Assembly: GCF_003852525.1 (NCBI RefSeq) | Contig: NZ_QAJL01000001.1 | Location: 854,983 to 918,982 of the forward strand | Direction of reading: 5' to 3' | Source of the DNA: Pedobacter sp. KBW06 | GTDB lineage: Bacteria; Bacteroidota; Bacteroidia; Sphingobacteriales; Sphingobacteriaceae | DNA: 64,000 nucleotides | In this document: positions 35,081-44,227 of the stretch, one piece after another | Layout of the letters: each line of letters opens with the position of its first letter | Numbering within the stretch: the first letter of the stretch is position 1 | Position numbers and translations under genes: made by a program | The notes under the pieces: generated by a model | The model's database searches: none | The model's input: only the letters and a program-made list of their open reading frames with translations | Told to the model about the DNA's origin: nothing

Positions 35081-36553
35081 TTAATTTCCCAGGCTGTATC
35101 CAGGGTTCTGGTCCAATTTGGAGTTCTTGTTGATATCTGCCTGGGGCACCGGAAACAAAGTTTTATAACTACTCCAGGTACCACCTTTCTCCGGCATCAC
35201 CAATGGCATCACTTCGTCTGCCCGGTTCACTGCAGGATTGGAAAAGCCTTTCCAGCGGCGAATATCCATCATACGGTTCCCCCATTCCACGAAGAGCTCT
35301 GCCTTACGTTCATATTCGATTTCAGCCATCATCTCGAGCAAAGTCACTGCAGTTGTAACCTTTAAAGAGGGTGGATCAAAGGCCCTGTTCCTTATTTTAT
35401 TGATGTCTTCAGCCGCACTGCCAGGGCCGTTCAATTTTCCCTGCATTGCCTTGGCCTCGGCACGGATCAGGTATTGTTCCGCCAGTCTGAAGACCATCAG
35501 GAATTCAACTGATGTATTATTGGTTCGGTTTGATTTGTATTTACTTACAAACCGGAATGTACCTGCCGGCACGGTAAGCGTTCCGATCCAATTGGCCCGT
35601 CGCTTATCAGCAGCGTCAAAAGTATTGTAAAGTGCCTGTGTAAGCACGGAAGTGTTTTCGTAGCCTCCGATGGCTGGATCCGCAGTAAGATTCAGCGACT
35701 GACCATCTTGAGTGTACGTTAATGTACCTGCAGGCTGAAGATGCCAGATGGCTTCTCTACTGGTAGACTTAAATACGTTGAGCAGATCTGGCTCAAGCGC
35801 ATAAGTACTATTGCCAATAACAAGAGTAGACTGTGCTTCTGCGTTTGTCCAATCCTGCATATACAAATAGACTTTAGCCAGTAAGGCCGTAGCGGCAGCC
35901 TTATTTGGCCTGATCCGTAACGCAGTCCCTGTATTTGTTCCGGTGACATACTGGTCGGTTAACAAGGATTGCGCATCCTTTAGATCAGCGACAATCGCAT
36001 TATACACCTCTCCAACAGGTTTCCTTTCAAGTGACGTATTGACGTTATAGTCTGAAGTCATGGCCAGAGGAATCTTACCGTAGAGTCCTGAAAGGTAGAA
36101 ATGGAAGAAAGCACGCATGAATTTACATTCGCCCGTCAATTGATTTTTGACCGCGCTGGAAAGTGCAGGAGATTGTGCAATATTCTCCATTGCTAAATTT
36201 GCCCGATAGATATCGGTATAAACACTACTCCAGATCGCATAGAACATTGGACTATTCGTCGATACTGCATTGGTATTGATCTGCATATACTCCTGAAGGG
36301 GGGAATAAGTTCTCAGCTCATCTGCTGAAAGTGCCGCCAAGGTACTAATACCCCTATAACCTTGTGCAAACACGTCCGTAGCCACCATATCGTAGTACAT
36401 GTAATTAACTACGCTTGCAGCTTTCTCAGGGCTGGTATAAACTTCGTTTTTGGTGATGGAAGTGACCGGGCCGTCTACCTCAACAAATTTTTTGCAGGAT
36501 ATACTTACCATAAGACATCCTATTGCAACTGTAATTATACTTCTGGTTTTCAT
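35081..36553 (-). CDS. SusD/RagB-family outer-membrane lipoprotein (locus C)
   Basis: This 490-residue SusD-like protein has a lipobox ending Cys20 (LMVSISCKKF). The conserved CKFMRAFFHFYLSGLYGKIPL segment lies at about 145-165 and LLAKVYLYMQDWTNAEAQ at about 225-240. The C-terminal blocks YERKAELFVEWGNRMMDIRRWKG and FPVPQADINKNSKLDQNPGY are diagnostic. It lies 11 bp after SusC. The C-terminal NPGYSLGN is the same form as in locus B. Ligand unknown; it works with the SusC just upstream. Confidence 0.92.
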   Translation of the reverse strand: MKTRSIITVAIGCLMVSISCKKFVEVDGPVTSITKNEVYTSPEKAASVVNYMYYDMVATDVFAQGYRGISTLAALSADELRTYSPLQEYMQINTNAVSTNSPMFYAIWSSVYTDIYRANLAMENIAQSPALSSAVKNQLTGECKFMRAFFHFYLSGLYGKIPLAMTSDYNVNTSLERKPVGEVYNAIVADLKDAQSLLTDQYVTGTNTGTALRIRPNKAAATALLAKVYLYMQDWTNAEAQSTLVIGNSTYALEPDLLNVFKSTSREAIWHLQPAGTLTYTQDGQSLNLTADPAIGGYENTSVLTQALYNTFDAADKRRANWIGTLTVPAGTFRFVSKYKSNRTNNTSVEFLMVFRLAEQYLIRAEAKAMQGKLNGPGSAAEDINKIRNRAFDPPSLKVTTAVTLLEMMAEIEYERKAELFVEWGNRMMDIRRWKGFSNPAVNRADEVMPLVMPEKGGTWSSYKTLFPVPQADINKNSKLDQNPGYSLGN

Positions 36554-36564
36554 GATTTTTTAGA

Positions 36565-39500
36565 TTAAAAAGTGACCTGTATTCCTGCTGTTAATGTCTT
36601 CAAAGGAGGCAAAGCCCTGGACTGGTTCTCTGGATCCATGCCCGGGTAATCTGTAAGAGTTAACAGATTCTGCCCTTGAATAAAGATCCTCGCATTTTGC
36701 AGTTTTAACTTTTGCCGAAATGATGTGGGTAAAGTATAGGAAAAGGACAGGTTCTTTAAACGCAGATAAGTGATGTCTACGTAATAACCAGGATCTAATG
36801 CACCAAGATTTGGTATTTTGGCACCTGGTTGTGTTCTGAAAAGATCCTGGGTCAATTTCTGGAATTGCGCTCCAGTCTGACCTGGTGTACTCCACCTGTT
36901 GTCGTATAGTTCCGACGGTATATTACCGATAAATCCAACTAATCCGAAATCATTAGATCTGAAAGATGCAGGATTCGTGTAGCTGCCTTTCTGTTTTGAA
37001 AATTGCAGGAAAACATCTAGGGAAAATCCCTTATAGATGAAGCTATTGTTCAATCCGCCGTAATATTTTCTGAAAAGATCGACTATGTTAACTGCGTCTT
37101 TTAATGCTAGCGTAGTGGTGACCTGTCCAGCTGCATTTCTAACCTCTTTGACTCCGGTCTGCGGATTTACATCATAAGGTAACAGCGTTTTTGCAATAGA
37201 TAAGGGGTACCCTACAGCATAAGTGTTGCTGTAACTAGAATTTTCCAGGCCGTCATAACGGAGCAGTTTGTTTTTAGGTAAGCTAATGTTGAAGGAACTG
37301 GACCAGCTAAAATCTTTTCTTTTCAGATTTATGGTGCTCAGTTCAAACTCCCAGCCGGAATTTTGAATCAGGGCAGGCAGATTCCTGATGATCCCACTAA
37401 ATCCCGTTGTAGCTGCCAGCGGATAATCGACCAGCATGTCTGATGATCGGTTTTGATAGTAATTAGCAGTTAATAATATTCTGTCTTTAAAGAATCCAAG
37501 CTCAATTGCCCCTTCCGCCTTTTTGTTGGTTTCCCATCTGTAGGTGGAATTCTCCAGCTTGTCTGGAGTGAGTACACCCTCACCGCCATAGGCTGCGGAA
37601 CCGTACCGGAGATTCGTACTGCTATAGAGTTGGAAATAACTGTAATTACCAATCTGGTCATTCCCCGTAAGGCCATAACTTCCACGCAACTTTCCATAAC
37701 TTAGAAAGGGCAGGATCTTTTTTATTACTGGTTCTTCGCTAAAAATCCAGGCTGCACCAAGGGCACCAAAATTACCAAATTGCCGACCGCTGGCAAAACG
37801 GCTCGATCCATCTCTTCTGCCGGTTAAATTTAGAAGATACTTATTGCCAATATTGTAACCTATCCGGGCAAATACTGCATTGTACTTATATTCGCTTACG
37901 GTTCTGTTACCGAAAGTTGAGGCGGCACCCGAGAGGTTGTATAAAAGATCATCGTCTTTATAACCAGAGCCGTTAATTGTCAGCAGGTTGGCCGTGGTAC
38001 TCTGGAAAGTTGTACCCATCAGTACATTTAGTATTCCAGTTCCGATTTTAGCTGTATAATTCAACTGTGGCTCGATATTCCAGGTTTTAGTTATAGCAGT
38101 TGATTCTGTAGACGTACGGTAGAAATTTCCTAAAGAAGCCTCCTGAGCTGGGTTATAAAAGGTGGAAGGTATAAGCGACAGCGCATGATAAGTATTGTTA
38201 TTATAGCCTAGGAGTGTTTTTAAAGTTATCCCCTTAGGTAACTGATAGCTAAAGGTTGCGTTGGACGTAAAGGTATTGGTTTCACTGCCATAGGTTGCCT
38301 CGAACCTTGCGAGAGGATTAAGCCAAAGCAAACGATTATTATCCCAGTTTAACTTTCCCTGGCCATTATATAACTCCGGTGCAACCGGAGCAAGCGAAAG
38401 CGCTTCCGGGACCAGGTCAAATCCTGGCACCTTGTTTTCTTCTGCTCCATAGGTAGCGGCAAACTGCGCTTTGAATTTCTTGTTATCAGAGACATGATTA
38501 ATTGCCAGGCGCCCATTGTATTTTTGATCAGCAAGTTCTGTGGGATAAACACTGGTCTGACGGCGATAACCCGCACCAAAATTAAAACTGGTTCCTTCAT
38601 TTCCACCTAAAACAGAAACCTGCCCATCGGTAAAATGCGCGGTACCACCTAATAGTTTATCCTGCCAGTCTACAAACTTTGTCGTATCCCAGCTGTTAAG
38701 GTCCCAGGCGTAAGCGGACTTTTTAAAATCAGCACCATCGTTCCTAAAGGCTTCATAACGCATATCCAAGTACTGCTTCCCACTGAGCAGTTTGGCTTTT
38801 CTGGCAATCTCGCCTACACCTGAGGATACATTAAAATTGACCGTGGTTTTACCAGGCAGGCCTTTTTTAGTGGTAATTATAATTACACCATTGGCCCCTC
38901 TGCTGCCATATATGGCCGTTGCATCCGCATCCTTAAGCACATCGATACTCGCAACATCTGCAGGGTTAAAACTACTTAAGGGACTAATTTGCGTTGAACC
39001 TCCAGGCAGGTTATCCGGGTTAACAGGTGAGTTACTCTGGTAAGGAATCCCATCTATCAGTATCAAGGGTTCGTTAGCGGTGGGCCTTAAGCTGTTGATC
39101 CCACGGATACGGATATTAAATCCTGTTCCGGCAGTACCGCTCTGCTGGGTAATGTCTAAGCCGGCAACGCGGCCAATAAGGGCTTCCAGGGGATTGCTGA
39201 TCACCTGTTTTTCAATGTCAGCAGCTTTTATTCCAGCCTGTGACCCCGTGTTCAAACGCTTAGTGGCCACCCCGTAAGCGATAACCTGCACCTGATCTAA
39301 CTGGGAATTACTAACAGAAAGCATGATATCTCCCATATTTTGTTTCGCCGGGCGGCTTTCGCTTGTATACCCAACATAATCCACAATAATGATTGCGTTT
39401 TCATTAACTCCATTTAACTTAAACTCGCCATTTGTACCTGTGATTGTAACATTGCGAACTCCTTTGACTCTTACTGTCGCTCCGGGAAGCGGCAAGCCTT

Positions 39501-39930
39501 TATCATCCATAATGCGTCCACGCACATCAATAGCAGCAAAGCGGAGAATAAGTTTGTCAAGAAAGGAAGGCGTTTTCTCCTCTAAAACAACGGTATTATC
39601 TTCAATTGAATAAATGATCTTTTGATCGCTCAAAACAGATTTCATTGCGTCATCAATTGAAGCATCCTTCAGGTTTACATTGATCCTGATGGAATTATTC
39701 AGCAAATCTGTATTGTATATTATATTATATCCAGATTGCAAACGTATCTGTCTCAGAGCCTCCTTTAGAAGCACTCCTCTTTGGTTGAGCGTTACCTTTT
39801 GTGCAAATCCTGCTGCACTTACCTGCATTAAGCCGGCGAAGAGCAAAACTATGATCAATTTCATAATCAATAATAGTTTAGTTGGCAGCCAATTATTTGG
39901 CATACCAATATTAAAAGCATATTTTTTCAT
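36565..39930 (-). CDS. SusC/RagA-family TonB-linked transporter with STN domain (locus C)
   Basis: This transporter is 1121 residues from the ATG complementing 39928-39930, which gives MKKYAFNIGMPNNWLPTKLL, the same leader type as the SusC of locus A. A start 114 bp further upstream is unlikely. After signal cleavage near residue 43 come STN (about 45-115), a carboxypeptidase-regulatory-like domain (about 133-210, GRIMDDKGLPLPGATVRVKG) and plug (about 220-375). The plug has IDVLKDADATAIYGSRGANG, and the barrel ends AGIQVTF. It is the same subfamily as the SusC of locus B. The STN domain signals to the FecR upstream. Confidence 0.93.
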   Translation of the reverse strand: MKKYAFNIGMPNNWLPTKLLLIMKLIIVLLFAGLMQVSAAGFAQKVTLNQRGVLLKEALRQIRLQSGYNIIYNTDLLNNSIRINVNLKDASIDDAMKSVLSDQKIIYSIEDNTVVLEEKTPSFLDKLILRFAAIDVRGRIMDDKGLPLPGATVRVKGVRNVTITGTNGEFKLNGVNENAIIIVDYVGYTSESRPAKQNMGDIMLSVSNSQLDQVQVIAYGVATKRLNTGSQAGIKAADIEKQVISNPLEALIGRVAGLDITQQSGTAGTGFNIRIRGINSLRPTANEPLILIDGIPYQSNSPVNPDNLPGGSTQISPLSSFNPADVASIDVLKDADATAIYGSRGANGVIIITTKKGLPGKTTVNFNVSSGVGEIARKAKLLSGKQYLDMRYEAFRNDGADFKKSAYAWDLNSWDTTKFVDWQDKLLGGTAHFTDGQVSVLGGNEGTSFNFGAGYRRQTSVYPTELADQKYNGRLAINHVSDNKKFKAQFAATYGAEENKVPGFDLVPEALSLAPVAPELYNGQGKLNWDNNRLLWLNPLARFEATYGSETNTFTSNATFSYQLPKGITLKTLLGYNNNTYHALSLIPSTFYNPAQEASLGNFYRTSTESTAITKTWNIEPQLNYTAKIGTGILNVLMGTTFQSTTANLLTINGSGYKDDDLLYNLSGAASTFGNRTVSEYKYNAVFARIGYNIGNKYLLNLTGRRDGSSRFASGRQFGNFGALGAAWIFSEEPVIKKILPFLSYGKLRGSYGLTGNDQIGNYSYFQLYSSTNLRYGSAAYGGEGVLTPDKLENSTYRWETNKKAEGAIELGFFKDRILLTANYYQNRSSDMLVDYPLAATTGFSGIIRNLPALIQNSGWEFELSTINLKRKDFSWSSSFNISLPKNKLLRYDGLENSSYSNTYAVGYPLSIAKTLLPYDVNPQTGVKEVRNAAGQVTTTLALKDAVNIVDLFRKYYGGLNNSFIYKGFSLDVFLQFSKQKGSYTNPASFRSNDFGLVGFIGNIPSELYDNRWSTPGQTGAQFQKLTQDLFRTQPGAKIPNLGALDPGYYVDITYLRLKNLSFSYTLPTSFRQKLKLQNARIFIQGQNLLTLTDYPGMDPENQSRALPPLKTLTAGIQVTF

Positions 39931-40181
39931 TACTTTTACTTTGGTTTGAGTTGACTGGTAATAGTTGACAAATTGTTCTTCGGATCCCTCCAAGGAATCC
40001 GGAAAGGTTAGCTCAGGCTTCTGCCGGGTTGGTGTATCGAGCACTGCCCGGCTTCTTGTTGAGCGGCCTATAGTTCCCTTAACTTTTCGGTCGTAAAGAT
40101 TTCCCCATGTGGTCTTTTAAGTTTAGTTAAAATATTAGATTATTTACAGGGGTGGTTAATCCCATCGTCAATGATTCTATT

Positions 40182-41363
40182 TCAGTTATTGCCTTTCCAC
40201 GGCATTACAATGATTTGCTTACCTTCTATCTTAAATTTTACAACTTTCGTCCTTTCCAGTATCTTTAAAACTGTCGATACATTCTTAAATTTTGACACCG
40301 TCCCTTCAATGCTCTTTTGCTCTACGTTACCCTGGTAAATCACATCTACATTATACCAACGTGAAACCTTTCGCATAATACTTCTGATATTTTCGTTTTC
40401 AAACATGAAGTAATTATTCTTCCAGGCCAGTGCCTGCTCCATATTTGCAGGCGATACTTTTATAGCATTATTTGCTAAAGCAGACTGTTCACCAGGTTTT
40501 AACACTATAACCTGCTCTGGAATCCCCTCCCCTAGAGAAAGAGAACGAACCTTCACGCTACCTTCAAACAAAGTAGTTTTTGCACTTTCCTCGTCAGTAT
40601 ATGCGTTTATACTGAAATGCGTGCCCAATACTTCTACATCCTGGGTCTGGGTTTTTACGATGAATGGATGTCGATTATCCTTGGTAACTTCAAAATATGC
40701 CTCACCGCTGAGTTTAACGCTTCTCACCAATCGATCTTCGTTAGGTGCAAAATCATATGTTAAACTTGAAGCAGAATTAAGCCACACTCTTGTACCATCA
40801 GGCAAAGACAACTGATAAACCCCTCCCCGGGGAGTTGTCATTGTAAACGACTTAATTGCCTCCTCTATAACTGAGGTACCATCATCATAAACTATGTTCT
40901 CTGCATTAACAACTATACCATTTCTTGCACCACTAAGATTGATATTTTTACCAGATACGGTAAGTATAGCCATGTTTTTCCCTGGAGCAATGTCATTCGC
41001 ATAGTTTACATCTTTTCGGTTATCAGCTTGTTGAGATGATGTATTGAAGAACCAAATACCGATTACTACTCCCCCGATAACAGCTGCTACAGAAATAATA
41101 CGAACCCACAATCGGGATGCTTTACGCGTCGAATTGACTTGAACCAACAATCGCTGCCTAATCTGGTCTTTATCAAATGAGGAATAAATTTCTAATTCTT
41201 TAACAATACGCTGTCGGTCGTTGAGCTTCTTAAAAATTTGCTGATGCTTTATATCGGCTTTCAGCCATCTATCCAGTTCAGCTTTTTCGGCTTGGTCAAG
41301 ATCATCTTTTAATGATTTCATGATCAGGCTTGCGTAAAAATAATTGCTGGTGTAGTTTTCCAT
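40182..41363 (-). CDS. FecR-family anti-sigma factor (locus C)
   Basis: This 393-residue anti-sigma factor has a cytoplasmic helical region at 1-84 and a transmembrane helix at about 86-106 (IISVAAVIGGVVIGIWFF). The periplasmic FecR domain has TPRGGVYQLSLPDGTRVWLN and VLGTHFSINAY at about 190-300. A C-terminal STN-like domain (about 318-393) has MRKVSRWYNVDVIYQG. It starts 59 bp after its sigma gene and lies about 250 bp upstream of susC. The N-terminal region (LDQAEKAELDRWL) is of the DUF4880-like kind, different from loci A, B and D. Confidence 0.93.
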   Translation of the reverse strand: MENYTSNYFYASLIMKSLKDDLDQAEKAELDRWLKADIKHQQIFKKLNDRQRIVKELEIYSSFDKDQIRQRLLVQVNSTRKASRLWVRIISVAAVIGGVVIGIWFFNTSSQQADNRKDVNYANDIAPGKNMAILTVSGKNINLSGARNGIVVNAENIVYDDGTSVIEEAIKSFTMTTPRGGVYQLSLPDGTRVWLNSASSLTYDFAPNEDRLVRSVKLSGEAYFEVTKDNRHPFIVKTQTQDVEVLGTHFSINAYTDEESAKTTLFEGSVKVRSLSLGEGIPEQVIVLKPGEQSALANNAIKVSPANMEQALAWKNNYFMFENENIRSIMRKVSRWYNVDVIYQGNVEQKSIEGTVSKFKNVSTVLKILERTKVVKFKIEGKQIIVMPWKGNN

Positions 41364-41422
41364 TATTGGCCCTTTAGAATAAAGACACCTTAATGTTAAA
41401 ACCGGATAAAGAAAATATTAAT

Positions 41423-41950
41423 TTATTTAAAAAGGAACAGAAAAGCTCCAAACAGTTCGGGTCTCAACTTTATTCTCAATAGTTCCAAGGCCTTTTGTTT
41501 TTGCTTTTTTACGGTATTTATCGACATACCTAACTCATCGGCAATTTCCTGATTCTTTTTACCTTCAAAATATCCCATTATAGAAATTTTCCTGTATTGC
41601 TCAGGTAGAGAATCAATTGCTAAATGTATCTCTGCAAAGACCTCTGCATTAATCATCCCTTCCATTATATCACCATCAGTGGGCTCATTACCACACTGTT
41701 TTTGTGCGTAAGTATTAACAACTTTGTCATGCCGAACTGCATTCAGAGCTGCGTTGTGCACAGTACTATAAAGAAAATTTTTAATGGCGGTTTCATTGTT
41801 TGCAACTTCATCGGAAAGTTGCCAATATTTCAAAAACGCATCCTGAGTGATATCTTTGGCTTGTTCTTTATTATCGGTGATCTTAAAACAGAAATAAACC
41901 AACCTATCGTAATAAGCATCAAATAATATTTTAAGACTCTTAACTTGCAT
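41423..41950 (-). CDS. ECF-type sigma factor (locus C)
   Basis: This short ECF sigma of 175 residues has region 2 at about 5-70 (LKILFDAYYDRLVYFCFKI, DITQDAFLKYWQL). Region 4 at about 115-170 has DSLPEQYRKISIMGYFEGKK and the helix-turn-helix LGMSINTVKKQKQKALELL. It belongs to a different ECF branch from those of loci A and B. It is transcribed away from the locus D sigma gene across a 241-bp gap, so the two switches share a divergent promoter region. Confidence 0.92.
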   Translation of the reverse strand: MQVKSLKILFDAYYDRLVYFCFKITDNKEQAKDITQDAFLKYWQLSDEVANNETAIKNFLYSTVHNAALNAVRHDKVVNTYAQKQCGNEPTDGDIMEGMINAEVFAEIHLAIDSLPEQYRKISIMGYFEGKKNQEIADELGMSINTVKKQKQKALELLRIKLRPELFGAFLFLFK

Positions 41951-42191
41951 AACTACAGATATACCTAGTATAAATTTACCGAAAACTTACTGCAATCTTA
42001 TACATTATATTTGAATTAAGATATGCCTGTTTCTTTTTTTTACAAATTGCAGGGGTCAACCATTTTTGCATACAAAATTTCACAAAAATATGGTTCTAGA
42101 CTGATGGTGTCTGGATGAAATAATAAACGGTACTGAAAAAAAATCTCTATCATTGCTGTTGTTTTATAAATTTATAGAACTGGGAAGGTAA
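41951..42191. promoter_or_regulatory. Divergent promoter region between loci C and D
   Basis: This 241-bp AT-rich gap separates two sigma genes read in opposite directions. GGAAGG at about 42183-42188 is a plausible ribosome-binding site for the locus D sigma gene. I could not pick convincing -33/-7 pairs. Confidence 0.4.
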
Positions 42192-42764
42192 ATGAATGAT
42201 TATAGTACATACAGCGATTCAGAGCTTGCCACATTACTTGAGGCTGGCGATGAATTGGCATTTAAAGAGATCTATATCAGGTATGACGAACTACTCTTTC
42301 TCTACGCTTTTAACAAACTCCGTAACGAAGACGAAGCAAAAGATGCGGTTCAAGACGTATTTTTATGGTTATTCCAAAATAAACAAAGTTTAAATCTTAA
42401 AACAACACTTGCAGGATTTCTCTATAAATCAACTTTAAACAAGATCTTTGATATTTTCAGACACAAAAATATAGTAAAAAAATACATCGAAAGCGGCGAA
42501 CATTTCATAGATACTGATAGTGAAGAAACGGACTATTTAATTCGCGAAAAGGACATTGCATTACTGATTGAAAAGGAGATTAATGCAATGCCTCCAAGGA
42601 TGAAGGAAGTTTACGAACTGAAGAGAAAGCAATACCTAAGTACCAAAGAAATCGCAACCCAACTAAATATCTCGGAAAACACCGTGTCCAACCACCTTAA
42701 AAAAGCCGCTAAGCATTTAAGAACAAAACTGGGAACCATCATTTATATTGTATACGTACTCTAA
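42192..42764 (+). CDS. ECF-type sigma factor (locus D)
   Basis: This 190-residue ECF sigma has region 2 (about 20-85) with AFKEIYIRYDELLFLYAFNK and AVQDVFLWLFQNK. Region 4 (about 130-180) has NAMPPRMKEVYELKRKQYLS and the helix-turn-helix LNISENTVSNHLKKAAKHL. The ATG follows GGAAGG by a few bases, a better Shine-Dalgarno than most genes here. It heads locus D on the plus strand. Its FecR follows 150 bp downstream. The C-terminus is hydrophobic (IIYIVYVL), as in many Bacteroidota FecI-like proteins. Confidence 0.93.
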   Translation: MNDYSTYSDSELATLLEAGDELAFKEIYIRYDELLFLYAFNKLRNEDEAKDAVQDVFLWLFQNKQSLNLKTTLAGFLYKSTLNKIFDIFRHKNIVKKYIESGEHFIDTDSEETDYLIREKDIALLIEKEINAMPPRMKEVYELKRKQYLSTKEIATQLNISENTVSNHLKKAAKHLRTKLGTIIYIVYVL

Positions 42765-42914
42765 TTCCAACCATCATTCTATTTTTTTTTACAATTGAAA
42801 ATCAGATAGTTAAAGATATAAACTCATTTTTTTGTTTTTATTTTTAAACACAGTAGCCAATTTACATTTCACAAACGCCTTTGTATTTAAATCGGGAAAA
42901 TAACTGTACAATAC

Positions 42915-44036
42915 ATGGGACGAAAAAACATTAAATCAGTGCTTGAAAGAATCAGTTCTGGAAATTTTAGTCCTGAGGATGAAATCATTGCCAAGTATTG
43001 GATTCATCAGCTCCATCCGAATAGGCAATCCGGATATTCCCAAGAGGATATAAAAAGGGTCGGCACCGAAATGTGGGAGGTCATAACTCAAAAAACACAA
43101 ACCTCTACAGTCAAAAAGATTTCACTATGGCCACGGATCGCTGTCGCAGCAGCAATTATTGCCATTCTATCCATTACAGCACTATTCTTTTATAATCATG
43201 TTAAGGAGCCTGTTAGCCAGATCACTATGGAAAATGATTTTGGGCCAGGCAAGGCAGGCGCAACACTAACACTTGCAAATGGTCGCAAAATCACTTTGCG
43301 TGATGCCTCCATGGGAGAACTGGCTGAAGAAGATGGTGTAGTAATTAGTAAATCGGCGGATGGACAGGTAGCCTATGAATTAAAAAAAACAGGCATCGGC
43401 ATGAGTGGAACAAATATCCTTTCTACCGCCAGAGGAGAAACCTACAAGTTGATATTGCCTGACGGGTCCTCTGTATGGTTGAATGCAGCCTCTTCAATCC
43501 AATATCCAGCAAATTTCAATTCAGCTGACAAGAGAATTGTTCAGTTGAAGGGAGAGGCATATTTTGAAATAGCTAAGGATAGAAAGCATCCTTTTATAGT
43601 AAAGAGTTTTGGCCGGGAGATTGAAGTGTTGGGTACACACTTTAATATCAACGCCTATTCCGACGAATCGAACATAAAGACATCCTTGCTGGAAGGATCT
43701 ATCCTTATTAGTCAAAAAAACAAACGACAATTACTGAAACCGGGCGAGCAGGCTATTTTATCTGAGGATGAGATAGCGGTTAGAACCGTGAATGTTGATG
43801 AAGCGGTCTCCTGGAAAGATGGATATTTTGAATTTCAGGCTGCAGATATCCAAACGGTTATGCGACAGATTTCAAGATGGTATAACGTAGAAGTTCATTA
43901 CGAAAGGCCGATCAGCAAAGAAACTTTCACAGGCAGAATATCCAGAACAAAAAACATCAGCCAGATATTGGAAATGCTAGAAGCTTCAAAAGCTGTTCAT
44001 ATATCAATCAAAGGAAGGAGGATCATGGTCAATTAA
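42915..44036 (+). CDS. FecR-family anti-sigma factor (locus D)
   Basis: This 373-residue anti-sigma factor has a cytoplasmic region at 1-70 and a transmembrane helix at about 72-93 (WPRIAVAAAIIAILSITALF). The periplasmic FecR domain (about 175-285) has TARGETYKLILPDGSSVWLN and VLGTHFNINAYSDES. A C-terminal STN-like domain (about 300-373) has MRQISRWYNVEVHYERP and ends GRRIMVN. The TARGE variant replaces TPRGG. It is followed after 191 bp by susC, with leader hairpins in the gap. Confidence 0.93.
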   Translation: MGRKNIKSVLERISSGNFSPEDEIIAKYWIHQLHPNRQSGYSQEDIKRVGTEMWEVITQKTQTSTVKKISLWPRIAVAAAIIAILSITALFFYNHVKEPVSQITMENDFGPGKAGATLTLANGRKITLRDASMGELAEEDGVVISKSADGQVAYELKKTGIGMSGTNILSTARGETYKLILPDGSSVWLNAASSIQYPANFNSADKRIVQLKGEAYFEIAKDRKHPFIVKSFGREIEVLGTHFNINAYSDESNIKTSLLEGSILISQKNKRQLLKPGEQAILSEDEIAVRTVNVDEAVSWKDGYFEFQAADIQTVMRQISRWYNVEVHYERPISKETFTGRISRTKNISQILEMLEASKAVHISIKGRRIMVN

Positions 44037-44158
44037 ATACTTGAACCACATGACCGGAAAAAAGCTAGCCGTGCTACCAACACGACCAGCAATCGTTCGG
44101 ATTATGTCAATAAAAATTTTGCAGTCCTATCAACTTAAACCAGACAAACAAACTTAGG

Positions 44159-44184
44159 TAATATTGCGGATTAAAGCAATATTA
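44159..44184 (+). promoter_or_regulatory. Leader hairpin upstream of locus D susC
   Basis: TAATATTGC (44159-44167) and its exact complement (44176-44184) form a 9-bp stem with an 8-nt loop, 44 bp before the susC ATG. A second small stem GGTTT/AAACC (44206-44220) follows directly before the start. Either could lie in the 5' leader and affect translation, or the first could be an operator dyad. Confidence 0.45.
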
Positions 44185-44227
44185 ACGGTGTTCATCCGCC
44201 GCTAAGGTTTGTCATAAACCAGATGAA

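Noticed and set aside
39931..40044. Longer N-terminus of locus C SusC
   Set aside because: The leader beginning MKKYAFNIGMP matches the SusC of locus A; the extra 38 residues are acidic and have no counterpart.
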